This document shows, piece by piece, positions 25,444-36,960 of a stretch of DNA of 64,000 bases (positions are counted from its first letter, which is position 1; the number at the start of each line of letters is the position of its first letter). Both the position numbers and the translations under genes were made by a program. Under the pieces are notes generated by a model, which saw nothing but the letters and a program-made list of their open reading frames with translations, was not told the DNA's origin and searched no databases. Origin of the DNA: Saururus chinensis (lineage: Eukaryota; Streptophyta; Magnoliopsida; Piperales; Saururaceae); assembly GCA_035235625.1 (NCBI GenBank), contig CP141148.1:11679659-11743658 (forward strand). The letters run 5' to 3'.

Positions 25444-27137
25444 CTACAAATAATATAAATAGTCCCAATTACTTAATACGCAGGATGATTCATCGTGATA
25501 GATGCCATATGAAAATACCCTTTCATATGTCATCCTGCTTTCTCCAATATTGTGTCGCATGAGAGAGATGTGCTTCACTTTGGCATGTTCTTCACCTTCT
25601 TTGTCCCATACCTTCTGAATGAATTCTTTTGGCAAATCATGGAAAGTGAGTTTTTTCATTGCATTGAGGTTCTCCACCCCAAATGAAACCCCCTCTAACT
25701 TGCAACAACTTTGAATGCCCACCTCAGCTAGTTGCGGCTTGGCTCCGTCCCCAATATGCAATTCACCTAATTACTTGATTGCTAATACTTAGCCTCTAAA
25801 AGCCGTTTTCTCCACATGCCATCTCTTTCTCACAGACAGGCCCTGTAATAAGGAGGAGGTCCCATGACATGGGCAGGGAAGTATTTTTCATGCTCTACTC
25901 TAAAAACGAGCTGAGTGTAAGAAACACACATACAACATTCTTTTTTGAGATTGACATACATTAGTGTAAGTATCGTTTGTGCTAATGTATGCCTATAAGT
26001 GTGTCATTGATCTAAAAAATAAACACTTCATGTGCATCATTTACACTCGGGTCATGGTCAACAATGTGTATGAAAAATACTTCTCATGGCAGATGTTGCA
26101 AGGCATTGAGAGGGCCCTCCCCTAGACTTGAGCCAGATAATCCTAAATTCACAAGATTAAAAGATGACCCACTCTCAAGCGATTAAGGGGCCCATGCAAT
26201 GTTATGCTCTCAAGAGTAGGCAAAAGGGTTGTCAGGAAGTCCATGTCGAATGGTTCTTTCTCACCTTCATTTATTGCTATAGCGAGGATCTCAAAGTGTC
26301 TCATTTTCGTGATGGAATCACATATGGCTTTCCAATCTTTCCTTTGCACTGACATCATGCGTAGCCTTCTCAAATCCGTTAGCTTACCCAACTATGTGGC
26401 CTGTTCTGTGCCCTCATTTATCCGTACATTGTTTAACTCATATAAGTACTTTAATGTGGCAAATCTTTTTGGCATCCTTACACCATCTTGCCCTTTTTTA
26501 GGGGTAACATTTAAACTACGAATAGCATGTAGGTGAAGGATCTTAGTGGGCAACTCCGTGACATTTGTCCGTAGTAGATCTAGAGTTCGCAATTTGTGTA
26601 GGTTACCGATGGTCTTGGGAATCATGTCAATATAAATATGTTTCAAATTCAAGTACAGTAGGTGGTATAGCTTCACAATTTCACTAGGAAACACTTGGAT
26701 TTGTCTCCCACCCATATTCAACACCGTCAACATTTGGAAGCTCAACAATGTAGGAATATCTATTGGATCCAACATTACTAGGGTACGAAATCGAGAGAAA
26801 TTTCTGCCCATTGGAGCACTATTGCCACTGTTGATTGACAGACGATGGACTTCCTCCTTTGAATTTATGTCATTTGTTGCCAAAGAAAAGAAATTTTCCT
26901 CCCTCTGTTTTTGTCCGATTAGCCAATGCATTAAGTCATGGACCTTACAACATTGAATCTTCCATCAAAATAATAATCCACGACCTCACCTGAGCTTCTA
27001 TGAACAAGTTCCTAGAGGTAGTTATAGGATTTACAAAACCCTATGCATCAATTGTGAAAGAAGCTCAAATCTATTAACCATATAGTCTTTGGGATATGAT
27101 CATCATTACTCAGCTAAAGCTCTTCGTTCATAAAACT
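25444..27137 (-). pseudogene. Truncated CC-NB-LRR pseudogene, paralogue of the gene at 13217-15948
   Basis: On the minus strand homology begins near 27137 at a stretch matching residues about 411-421 of the intact paralogue (LWLSYDD region). It passes through the winged-helix/MHD area, with deletions including about 43 bases around RNBS-D, and then the LRR. Open pieces are 26931-26392 (LLSFQMLTVLNMGG, KTIGNLHKLRTL), 26391-26149 and 25761-25444 (KEFIQKVWDKEGEEHAKVKH, near-identical to the paralogue). The coiled coil, P-loop and kinase-2 are gone. Frame breaks and a MITE at 25877-26084 confirm loss of function. Its truncated 5' end abuts repeat A''. Confidence 0.88.
25877..26084. mobile_element. 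MITE inserted in the NB-LRR pseudogene
   Basis: Terminal inverted repeats of the form ggaagtatttttcat and atgaaaaatacttct bound about 208 bases absent from the intact paralogue. The flanks carry catgggcag on the left and catggcag on the right, compatible with a 9-bp duplication that lost one G, which suggests a Mutator-like MITE. Confidence 0.75.
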
Positions 27138-27540
27138 AGTTGTACATAAATTATTAAATTCATAACATATTACTAAACAATGTCATTGGTGAAAGTAACT
27201 TTAAGTATATGAAAGCAAATAACTTAATCTCAAATATCAGTTGCAATGAGGTACACAATTTATGCTAGAAATTAAGTCTAGCTAGCATTTGCAAGGTTTA
27301 GGAGTTTGCATGTCAAAATGTTCGTTAAAATTCAAGCCTTTCGTATTAACCCCATGATGCATCTCTATTTTAAGAGCTATCAAACCAAAATAGTGTGGTC
27401 ACTCCATAATATATTCATACAATTTATTTTAAGGCCAAATTATATGGCACTGTGCAGAAATATGCACTTAAGTACGGCTAGAAAAGGAAAAATCAAGTAT
27501 AAACTGAAGCATAATAAGCATTGATAACCATGTGGGGCAA
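27137..27540. repeat. Repeat block A'', third copy
   Basis: Matches block A from gttgtacataaatt through ctccataatatatt and accaaattatatggcac to about 27540. It replaces the 5' part of the neighbouring NB-LRR pseudogene. Confidence 0.75.
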
Positions 27541-28375
27541 GAGTCAAGGGCCAAAATTTCAACAATTTCATAAAAGTATCTTGGATAACAAGACCCGTGA
27601 CAGCACAAGCCATATGAGGCGTTGCAAGTTTTTTAGCTTTTCAACTTTAGGGGTTGTTTGGATAAAGATTATTAGGTGTAGCAAATTTTGATTTACCTTA
27701 GGGTTTTGGGTGTTGAATTCGGATTTTTTAAGAATTCATTCTTTCGATTCAATATAGAAACATAATTTGGTTTGGGTATGAAATGTTTTAGATGGAATCA
27801 CGTTTGGATAACAAATTGTGTTTAAGGTTGGAATCTTTAGAATTGTTAAGTAAATTGACAAACATACCTTTTGATTGAAATTCTTTTAAGATAGAATCAT
27901 GTTTGGGTAAGGAATTTATGTATCTTTTGGAATCATTAAATTTATAAAAAAATTATAAATATAACCTTGGTTTAGGCATTGTTTGCAGTTAGTGTACACC
28001 ACCAACAATAGGCCCAGCCCGATGTGACCGGCTTTGGGTCACATAGAACGGTTTACAGTCATGTTAAAAACGTTTTTTTGCTGTAAATTGATTATAGAAG
28101 TACAAGAGGCATTATGCTCTTCCTTAGACATCCCTTTATAGCTTGATGGGCCTATGAAAGGCCGTACTGGCCAATTCGGGTGTGTATTGGCCGAGACCGG
28201 TATGGGGGGCGATACGCCCCCCACGTAAAAATCGATACATATCAGCCATATTGGCCCATACTATATTAATACGTCATATACATATCAACATGTTAAAAAA
28301 AATTAAAAAAAAATTTAGAAACAAAAACATGTTTCAAACCCAACCTCTTCAAAAATGACAATATTTTTTATATTA
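27541..28375. other. Repeat-like spacer
   Basis: 27650-27980 starts ggggttgtttggata, a start typical of plant MITEs, and is AT-rich and low in coding potential. 28140-28250 holds a degenerate ggccgatac/ggccgagaccggta repeat known from plant interspersed repeats. No gene was recognised. Confidence 0.4.
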
Positions 28376-28398
28376 NNNNNNNNNNNNNNNNNNNNNNN
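28376..28398. other. Assembly gap
   Basis: A run of 23 N characters. Confidence 0.99.
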
Positions 28399-28787
28399 TT
28401 TACTCTTAGGGTTCACCTTCCTAAAATAAGTTTAAATTTAGGATTATTTTAAAAATAATAGCTGCGGCCAAGCCCACCACAACCGTGGCTGTAGTGGCAT
28501 GGATAGATGGAGTAGGGGATGACACGTGCTTAAAATTTTGAAGTGGAGTCAAATTTACTTTTGTCCTAGCCGAAATTTCTTTCAGGCACAAAAGGGGAAA
28601 AATAGAAGTCCAATCACATGAAGTGAAAATTAAATCCCCCCGCTGGATTTAAGCAAGTGAAAATCCTCTACTTTCGCCTTTTTTTTTTTAAACAGGCTTC
28701 AAAAAGTGTGCTACAAATGGCAGGGTTTTTAATTCTTTAAACTATGTTTTTGGGTTTATTAGTCAAAACCCCTAGAAAAAAAATAGT
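28399..28787. other. Spacer, nothing recognised
   Basis: No gene or element was recognised between the gap and the duplicated permease segment. Confidence 0.4.
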
Positions 28788-29201
28788 ATTTTAAACAAAA
28801 GGCATCTAATAAAAACCACCATATCGTACATCAAAATTTCATGATCATTAACATACATGAATGAAAGAAATGAATGATTAATTGTTAACTTAAGATAATG
28901 AATCAAGAAGTTATTAAAGAAGATAATTAACGTAGATACATGCCCGAGCCTCTTGTTCGCACATCTCATATTCTATACATATCCTTTTCGCAGAATCTGT
29001 GAAAAAAAAAATCCACCCAAGCAGATAGTCTCTACAACTTCCACAATGACCTGATTTTGTCTAGAACTCAGAACAATGACAACGTAATTGGATAATTGTG
29101 AACTATAAAACGAAAATCCAAATAATTTTCTCCCAACTCGAATTGATTTCTATTAGCCATAAATAAATATAAAAACCAAAGTACAAAAAGGAACATTTCT
29201 C

Positions 29202-30389
29202 TCAAGCAGCAGTATCAGAAGCTTCACCAACCCTAGGATTTTTTCTCCTGACCTTGGAATCATCAAGATAATTCTGATAGATGTAAGATACAAAACCCCA
29301 AATAGCCAGCAGCATGGCTATCACCTTCACAGCATCCATTTTGTCATGAAAAAAGATCACGGCAAACAAAGGAACAACGGCCAGAGATAAAGTACTTATA
29401 ACATTTGAGAAAAGAGATGATACCACAAAAATCAACCCCACCACCCCTACTGAGCAAATTTGCCAAGCCACGGCTGTCCAAACCAAGATCATAACGTAGG
29501 ACACCTTGCCCTTCTTGAAACCATCCATCTCTCCCTTCAAGCTCCTCCATTCCCCACTAGCAAAAAGACCGATGATGCAAACACAAGTTGCCACCAAAGA
29601 GGTGTAGATTTGCATCTCAAGGACCACACAGAAGTTTTCCTTTTTCAAGACCTTCTGGAAAGTGAGCTGCATTAAAGAAAGCAACAGGGAATACGAGGCA
29701 GATGCCCCTAAGGTGCAAATAAATCCTATTACATACTTCCCAACTGAAATTCCTACCGGATTTTCTGACCCCGCTCGAGTGGCAAGAAGGGCAGTGGAAA
29801 AGGTAAGAAGGATTACAGAGTTCAGTATGAAAGGGGTGAGCTTCTGTGAATTAAAAAAATATGAGAAGACAACATTAAAGGCCAGTTGTGTAGCACAGAT
29901 GAGGGAGTATGTGGATACAGGGAGGTACAGAAGGCCATACGAATACATCAAATTATCACCGGCAATAAGCAGGCCAAGAGCAACATAGATGGAGCCAATA
30001 GTTGCTATAGAAATTTGTACACTTGTGGAAATTGAAGATGAAGGACTCAGCCTTGAGGGGAAAAGGAAAAGAGGGATCAAGAGGACTGGGAAGGCAGCAG
30101 TCTGCACCAGAGTTGCCATCCATTTGCTGTTTCCACCATCATCATAGTAAAGACGGCCAAGGAGGGTCGCTGCAGCTTGCCCCACAAGAAGGAAAAGAAT
30201 GTTGAGGGCCACCAACAGCCACCATTGCCAGCGTTTCATGCTGGGACGTGCAGTATTAGCTATCTCCCCAGAATCTACATATAACCAAGAGATGAGAAAA
30301 AAAGTTCAATATTATGAATCTTTAAAAATGAGCTATACAAAATAACAAATAAATAAAAGCAGTAAGCTACGAAAAAAACACTTACCCAT
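29202..30389 (-). CDS. Purine permease (PUP family), copy 1; two exons
   Basis: Membrane transporter of the plant purine permease family, which moves purines, cytokinins and related bases with protons. Exon 2 (30274-29202) encodes nearly all of it, with GRLYYDDGGNSKWMATLVQ after the first helix, then YGLLYLPVSTYSLICATQLA and the C-terminal FFHDKMDAVKVIAMLLAIWGF; about ten hydrophobic helices are visible. I place the start at 30389-30387: exon 1 ends ATGG before gtaagtg, exon 2 opens after atgtag, and splicing gives MDSGEIANTARPS ahead of MKRW, 358 residues in all, normal for the family. The same arrangement exists in the second copy. The alternative start is the MKRW methionine at 30239. Its nearest relatives look like the PUP10/PUP11 branch, but exact orthology and substrate are inferred. 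Confidence 0.92.
30275..30385 (-). other. Intron of permease copy 1, splitting codon 2
   Basis: A 111-bp AT-rich intron with donor GTAAGTG and acceptor ATGTAG. It begins one base after the ATG, so only four coding bases lie upstream. The donor, acceptor and preceding leader are conserved in copy 2. Confidence 0.8.
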
Positions 30390-30691
30390 TTAAAACGTAG
30401 CAACTGATTTATGGAGAGTGCTGTTGATGAAACTGCTTCAATCAAGGGGTATTGCCGTTTTTTAGGGTGACAGCAAAAATAGAACCCGCGCAAGCTTCCT
30501 GAACCCACTGCATTGTAAGGGTACTTCTGTTAGCCATGCCATAAGACTGCCAATGAAAGAAATATGAAAGAGACAAAAAAAGATTACGACTTGGCCAAAG
30601 TATATAAATCCTACATTTGCACCTGAAAGCTTGATTTCAATTTTTATTCTTGCATGGGTCTACAAAAATGGGAAGAGCTCTTCTTTACAAT

Positions 30692-31506
30692 TAGGGCTTT
30701 GGCTGGCCGGCTTTGGCAGGCCAAAGGTAGGCCCAGGCCCGGCCCTAAACAAGAATGTCAAATAAAGGGGCTTTAACCTCTGGCGGCCTTAACCACCCTA
30801 CTAAAAAGTTGGACCGGCCCAGCCCGAACAGCGCCGGCAGGAGAAAAAGTGGCCACGGGAGGTGAGAAAAGAAAAGAGGAAGGTGGTTCGGTGGAGGCGA
30901 GAAGAGGAACTGATGGAGGCAGTAGTGGATGATGGACTGAGGGATTGAGGGAGGCGATCCAACAGTAAGAAGCAATAGAGGGAGGCGGTGGTCCGTCGAA
31001 GGCGAGAAAGGAGTAAGTGGTGGTCCGGCAGAGGCAAGAAAGAGGGAGGCGGAAGTCCTTTGGACAGACAGAGGCGAGAAAGAGAGAAGTGGGACTGAGG
31101 ATCGAGGGAGAGGGGAGGGCCGGGCCTTGTTCAGCAGAGGCGAGAAAGAGAAAATGGGTGAGGAAAGTGTGGCTAGTGCGGCATATAGTAGGCAATGGTT
31201 TGGCGGAGGCAAGATGGAGTCCGGCGGAAGAGGGAAACATGAAGAGGGAGGGTGGAAGCAGTAAGATAAAATAAAGATTGAATATGAGGGAAATTAGGGT
31301 TATGAATAGGGCTTAAAATGGGCTCAGTGGGCTTTTGTGATTTTTTTTTCGGCTTGGGCCAGGCCTGATATAGTAAGGGCCTGGCCTGATATAGTAAGGG
31401 CCTAATAATTTCAGGCCCCCGATCCCATGGTCCAAAATACAAGGCCCAAGCCCAATTTTTTTCAGGCCGGGCCGAGTCAGGCCAACACGCATTTTGGGCA
31501 GCCCTA
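30692..31506. mobile_element. Nonautonomous hAT element, 815 bp, upstream of permease copy 1
   Basis: Terminal inverted repeats TAGGGCT and AGCCCTA are flanked by a perfect 8-bp target duplication, tttacaat, at 30684-30691 and 31507-31514. The subterminal regions are rich in GGCC and GGCCC motifs on both sides. The core is purine-rich with repeated ggcgagaaagaggg-like units. No transposase is present. It is absent at the matching position of the second permease copy, so it inserted after the duplication. Confidence 0.85.
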
Positions 31507-31659
31507 TTTACAATATATACAAATCCATATAATACACATCAAGATCTCCAAATTACAATACGAAGTAATCCTGGACATTGCAATTAATATTTTGTTATTA
31601 ACATGATTGAGAATAAAAAACGCGTTAAAAACATTATTAAAATCTTATCTTTAATGCAC

Positions 31660-31960
31660 ACAAAAGCTTGATTCTAATTTTTACGTTTGAACGGGTCTAG
31701 AACGAGAGGAAGAGCTCTTCTTTTTTCTAGGTAAGCAGGAAGAGCTCTTCAAGAACATAACTTTGCAATGTGCATTTGGAAGAGATAAGAGAAGATTGCA
31801 AGGTACGGAGAGAGAAGCAGAGAGGACGGACCTGGGGGCGGGGGGAATGGAGAGGAGGTCAGACTTGCTTGCCGACGAGCACCACCACCTCGAAAAAAGA
31901 GTTGCACTACTCCCCGCCCCGCAATGATGACAGGACAAGTGCTTGAGGAGGCAAAGTTGA
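31660..31960 (-). promoter_or_regulatory. Conserved block upstream of permease copy 1
   Basis: The sequence agagaagcagagaggacgga and the following gagaggaggtc, gacttgctt and ccgacgagcaccacc are conserved at 50700-50810 upstream of copy 2. It may be promoter, 5' untranslated exon, or the end of another gene. A CAG/GTCCGT donor-like site exists on the minus strand in both copies, but the reading frames are not conserved. A short duplication (aaagcttgatt... and gggtcta) links 30629-30685 with 31667-31725. Confidence 0.35.
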
Positions 31961-31970
31961 ATTCGGCTAC

Positions 31971-32341
31971 CAGGGGTTAGTCTATCAAGATTTTAAAATA
32001 TAGAATTAGAAACATCAGATTTCAAAATATTATCCAAATTCTTTGATTTGAATTGCCAGACTTTAAAATATTTGGATGCCTAAATCTTGTATTCCTAGAA
32101 TTCTTAGATTTGAGTTGTCAGATTTCAAAATAATTAAATCTTAAAAAATTTGATCGACGCTAACCCATAATCTACTAGAGTAGAGTAACTTCAAGCATAT
32201 TATTAACACAAAATAAAAATACTAATATTACAAAATTAACTTTTTTAATAAAAAAGTAACATACAATGATGCCTAAGACCACTAAATAATGCAAGACTCA
32301 ATTTATAAGCCCATCGTCATAAACATTGCATTGTCCCACAT
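31971..32341. other. AT-rich spacer with short inverted and direct motifs
   Basis: Repeated motifs such as agatttcaaaat and gatttgaattgtc/gatttgagttgtc suggest a MITE remnant near 31975-32150. No gene was recognised. Confidence 0.35.
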
Positions 32342-32810
32342 TTATGAAGCTATTTCATCCCTCCATGCATTAGCCACTACCCTTTGTTCTACTTGAGATG
32401 CTATATCGTCATCTGAATCAAAATCTACGTTAAGATCTAGTGAGACATTTCGTGGTACTTCATCCTCTGCATGATCAAGATCAAATACATCTTTACTATT
32501 TTCCCTATGACTGTAATTATGCAATCCACAAAAAGCAAAAACCATATTCACTTGAGTTTCATATGGAAATGAGGGTGGATGATCTTTAAAAAATTTGAAA
32601 CGTGATTTTAAGCCCCCAAAAATCCTCTCAATAACATTCCTCAAAGATGCATGCCTATCAATAAATACTTCATTTGGATTGCATGAACGACTTTTTGCTT
32701 GTGTACTATACTCGTTGAGATGATAACGAGTTGCACGATATGACGCTTAAAAATTATGTCTATTTAGATAGCCACAATCAACCAAATAGAACTTCCCAGT
32801 TCAAAAGATA
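32342..32810 (-). pseudogene. PIF/Harbinger transposase remnant, C-terminal part
   Basis: The minus-strand translation contains YLVDCGYLNRHNF, then RATRYHLNEY, SLRNVIERIFGGLKSRF and FAFCGLHNY. These are the conserved C-terminal stretches of Harbinger (DDE superfamily 4) transposases, including the Asp of the D-x-GY motif and the Glu of NVIER. A stop interrupts it near 32748. The N-terminal half and the partner Myb-like gene are not seen, so the copy is dead. Confidence 0.85.
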
Positions 32811-33202
32811 AATTGTAATAAGTGCGCTCATGCCTAATAAAATTAAAATAAAAAGTTGAAAAATAGATACTACAATAACACTTTACAAAAGTATATTCAC
32901 TTTACAAAAGAAAGAGAGCTTGCAAAGTACAAGTAACAAGCCAAAACAGAGGTACACAAAGCCATAGATAGTGATAGCAACAATTTATTATAACCGTGGG
33001 AACCTCAATTCTTAACCATCCTTTAAAAATATTCTACATCTTACATTCTTATAGCATAACATGCATACCTTAACACAAGTGCTAATTCAGTTTGCATTGC
33101 CTACTGTAGTCACAAAATAGTTATCACCAAAAAAACAAGATATATATGGCGGAGGAGTAAGGACCCTGTTGTAAATAGAAAAGTTGTTTCACGAGTCTGG
33201 TA
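32811..33202. other. AT-rich spacer, nothing recognised
   Basis: No gene was recognised. Confidence 0.4.
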
Positions 33203-33452
33203 GTGATGTTACAAGTTGCCACAAGGAGCTGCAGGTGGTGCTGGTTCAGTTGGTGGGGTAATTGCATGCAAGAGTGCAGTGGGGCGTTTGGGAGTCCAGA
33301 CACATGCAGACCTTCTTCCTATTCAACCATCTTCAAGATGGCTTGCCCCAAGGCTTACAACTATGCCTACGATGATGGGTCAAGCACTTTCACTTGAAAG
33401 GCCTACAATTATTCCCACTTTTTGCCTGCCATTACTCATGCATTAGTAAATT
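33203..33452 (+). pseudogene. Thaumatin-like protein (PR-5 family) fragment
   Basis: The frame from 33276 to 33395 reads [19 protein letters not shown] then [18 protein letters not shown], the conserved C-terminal end of thaumatin-like proteins (secreted, disulphide-rich defence proteins). The next residue should be Cys but is a stop (TGA). An upstream piece in another frame (33216 on) gives a PQG...VIACKSA stretch, also typical of the family, so there is a frame break or deletion near 33270. The N-terminal two thirds, including the signal peptide, are missing. This is a degraded gene fragment; no parent gene is in the window. Confidence 0.8.
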
Positions 33453-35739
33453 GGGGGTGAACAAGCATTTTACTATGCAGTTAATTTTCACTTCAAATGA
33501 TAAAATACTAGAGACTCAAAAACTCAAAGGCTTCCATTAAAATTTTCCACATTCATTCTCTATTTCAAGACAAACACCCAAAAGGGCCTGGATGGCCTCC
33601 TCTTCTCTGTAAGTTCAACAAAATGATCTCCTCCTGATATATCTACATCATCCATCACAAACATCCCTTGTCTTGATTAATCAGCAAAATCAGAGCATTT
33701 TCTAGAACCTAACCTTTAAAGCGCTTGAAGTAAGAATTTGTTTTTTGTGCCTTAACAATGGCCATGCTTTGTCTCTGTCTGCTACTCTGGTGAGGTTTTT
33801 TAGGCAACAACAGAAGAAATTCTTTGCATTAATTCATGGGATCACAAGTCATTTAACATATAAGCGTGAAACTGTTATAAAAAATTCTGAAGTTGATTTA
33901 TAGTTACCTTAACTTCATGGGGGTTATGTGCTAGTTTTAACAAAACATTGAAATTATGTACATTTTTTGCTATTCTTCGTAGGTGTCATATGCAATTTAG
34001 TAGTGGATCATATCTATTAGTATAATTTTTACAGGCTTCTGTATTAATTTTTTTTGCCAATAATTTCATCAAGATAACCACAAAAATGCTAATCATGCCA
34101 ATTATGCAAGATAACAACAAAATTGCCAATCACTTACCCAAGATAACCACAGAAATGCCAATGCCTGCTCACGAACAACAATTCCAGGAAATTAATTATG
34201 CACGCCAATACAAATTTCTGAAGCAAATTATGCACAAGTAAACTCCACGCCCTGAATTTAAACCACCAAATCTCATTTGATACAGCAAAAAAAATTGTAA
34301 ATTTGAAAAAATGTGCGCTTTCCAACTGACTTTAGAATTTGAAGACTACACAGAAAATTACAGATAAAAAACTGACCAGAGAGAGGATTAGTAGGTAGAC
34401 CATCACAGCAGAAGTGTTTCAGTGGTCAATTAAGGAGATTGGTTGAGTAATTGTAGGCCAATGCAACGAAAGAAGCAATGGAAATCATGCCAAAGAGCTG
34501 TAGTAGCTCTTGCTTGGAGGGGAAGAAGCCAGGAGAAGGTTCTTTCATAAATGGAAGCCAGGAGAACTGTTGCGGTGGGTAGATTTCAAGCATATTTGGG
34601 CAGGAGTAGAGGACATCACTGCAGAAGGGTTTCAGCGGTCGATTTTAAAGGGATTAGCTGAGTAGTCTTTCGAAAAGGGGCTAGGTTTCTGAGTCCGGAA
34701 CTGGGAATCTCCGAAAAGCACGACAGTGGGAACGGCCGGATCGTTATGGAAAGCGTAGAAAAACAAAGGAAAACTAGAGAGAAGAGAGGACGGAAGGTCG
34801 GGTCGGAGCGGGAGGTGGCCATGAGTGGAGGGGACAAGAGGGTATGCGGAGGAAAAAAACCAAAAACAGAGAGCGGAAGAAAGAGCGGCGGTAGGAGGGT
34901 GAGAGAAGAGACGAAGAAGATATTACCTGGCTACGATCGTTTCTCCAGCAGCGATGGCGGCCTCCGGCAAGCTCCAGTCTCCGCGTGAGAATGACGGCCT
35001 CCTCCGAGAGTGGTGAGAATGGCAGCCTCCCCTTTTCCGGTGCATGCCCCCGCAGGCTTCGAGCCCTGTGCATGCCCCCGCACGCGGCGTATATTAACGT
35101 TTTAAATATTTTTATATCCCTAAAGGGTATAAAGATATGTACGGTTAGCTTTAAATACGAGGGGCTGTTAGATCCCGGCTGCGGATTAGACTTAAAAAAA
35201 AACGCTAAAAATAATAGTTAGTGTGTCAGTGGACTCATATACTGTCTTAACGGCGGATTACGTATCAATCACCTAAGATAGTTTCTAAGAAGGTTAGAAA
35301 TCTTACAGAGAATTCTTATTTATTAGATATGGTTGTTGATTTGTTTTAATATTTCTTAATACAACTAAGAGCTACCTCATAGGCATGATGTAAGTAGGAA
35401 GCCCAGACAAAATTATATATAAGTTGGATTGCTCAAGACGGCCAAATTTTAACGGGAAAAAGACTCTTTACGGAAGTGGATATAGTCAAAATTCTTCTTT
35501 AACGAATGATATGCAGTATAAAAATTTCTAGTCAAAGTAGGAGTCCTAAGGAATGTTAGAAGAGAAATGACACTTAAAGAATGGCTCGGCTAGACTACTA
35601 GTTAGGTTAAGACTCTTTTGAGACTATTTTGGGCATATATATGGGCTAGTTTTCTATTTATAATAGGACAGAGATGTGGGATTCCAAATTTTTAACTAAA
35701 GTCATATGATAGCTACCATTAAATAATACATGATATAAT
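33453..35739. other. Intergenic stretch; purine-rich GC island at 34600-35080
   Basis: 33453-34590 is AT-rich without a gene. A short direct duplication occurs: a motif around gcagaagtgtttcagtggtc at about 34408 recurs as gcagaagggtttcagcggtc near 34621. 34600-35080 is GC- and purine-rich with open frames on both strands that I do not recognise, possibly a promoter or CpG island remnant or a transposon end. 35080-35740 is AT-rich and unrecognised. Confidence 0.35.
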
Positions 35740-36960
35740 AATCATAATTATTATTCCGCTAGGCATGTGTTAACATCACACACGTAACCGAATGTGACTA
35801 TCATTGGTACGTACCACAAGAAGAAATCTATATAAAATAACATAAATTATAGTATAAATCGGAGTCTATGCACAATAATATCTGGTTTAACGACACATCA
35901 TAAAATTATTACATATTCCAAACCCACTATTTGTAGAGCAGTCAAATAATAAAATGTAGGCATAGCAAGCCCTTACATAATAGTCACATAATTACAGAAT
36001 TTAGCAAAAATAGCATTCAAGAAATTATACAGAAAACTCTTCTACCTTCACCTCTGGTTTAATTACATTACCTGTAGAGTCTGGTGGTAGGTGAGTATTT
36101 TTATACTCAGTAGGCAGAATTAAAATCTAAATTAATGCTAAGTAGAAAACTCATGAAAGTAACATTTTTTTCTAGAATAGAATTTATTTTGGAAATGAAT
36201 TCAAAAAACATCAATTTGTCAGATTCAAAAACAATTTAAAAAAATTGATTTGTTCAATGACGATAGATCTAGAGATGTGATACTTAACAGTGTTCATCCC
36301 GATGCTCATGGGGCAACAGGAAGTTCAGAAAGCTAGGAGCTTACCCATGATGCTCTACACCTATGTGCGCGCGCCAGATACCAATTATTTCCTCAGTAGG
36401 TATCCAAATAAAATATGATAATTCTAGGTTTTACCCCAAAACTATCCAAAAAATGCACATACCTTAACACAATTCAGTGTATGTAAAACATAGCACACAT
36501 GCAAATTTTCAAAAACTAAATCAAATAAGCATAATTGAGTAAAAATGGTACATAAAAATTTGACTATACGAGCAGAGCATAAGCTAGAGTTTAAGACCAT
36601 TTACCTTAGGTTTGGGTAGAAATTTCGAGGTTGTAGAGAGCTCAAATTGAAAAATTGACTGCATCACAGCGTCTGGCATGGTCGAATTAGTTAGAAACGC
36701 CTTTTGAACAGCCTGATTCGGACATAGAATGACTTAGAACGGTGGAACAAAAATTTGAGGAGTGGTGGAACTGAAAATGACCAAAGTTAAAACGGGGAGT
36801 AAGAATTTATAGGAAAAAAAATTTGCGTGGCATGTGACGTGTGTGCGATGTGCATCGTGCATTGTACCATGCACGGTGCGGTGTCATCGCGACATGGTGA
36901 GTCCTGCGTGTCACGCGGTTGTACTGTGCGACGATGTGTCGCCGTGTCGGCTGACGTAGC
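35740..36960. repeat. Dispersed retroelement-like repeat C, first copy
   Basis: Homologous, in the same orientation, to about 40390-41400. Landmarks are a ccattggt(a/g)c... segment, ggtgagtat.tttatactcagtagg, gctcatggggcaac and ccctatgtgcgcgcc-like sequence. There is no coding capacity. The composition and paired arrangement suggest LTR or leader sequence of a Gypsy-type element; which element is not clear. Confidence 0.55.

Larger units (their letters stand above)
28788..31970 (-). repeat. Segmental duplication, copy 1 (permease block)
   Basis: This segment is homologous to 48549-50860 in the same orientation, covering the permease 3' flank, coding region, 5' intron, leader and an upstream conserved block. 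It differs mainly by the 815-bp hAT element at 30692-31506, present only here. Confidence 0.85.

Noticed and set aside
29460-30205. Plus-strand open frames opposite permease copy 1 (and the same at 49426-49954)
   Set aside because: They are antisense shadows of the permease exon, conserved only because the sense gene is.
30388-30508. Minus-strand open frame MGSGSLRGFYF... upstream of permease copy 1 as an N-terminal exon
   Set aside because: It joins exon 2 in the wrong phase, and copy 2 lacks the matching start. The ATG at the exon end works in both copies.
30745-31442. Ser/Pro-rich minus-strand open frames of 155 residues
   Set aside because: They lie inside the nonautonomous hAT element and reflect its GA-rich repeats on the opposite strand.
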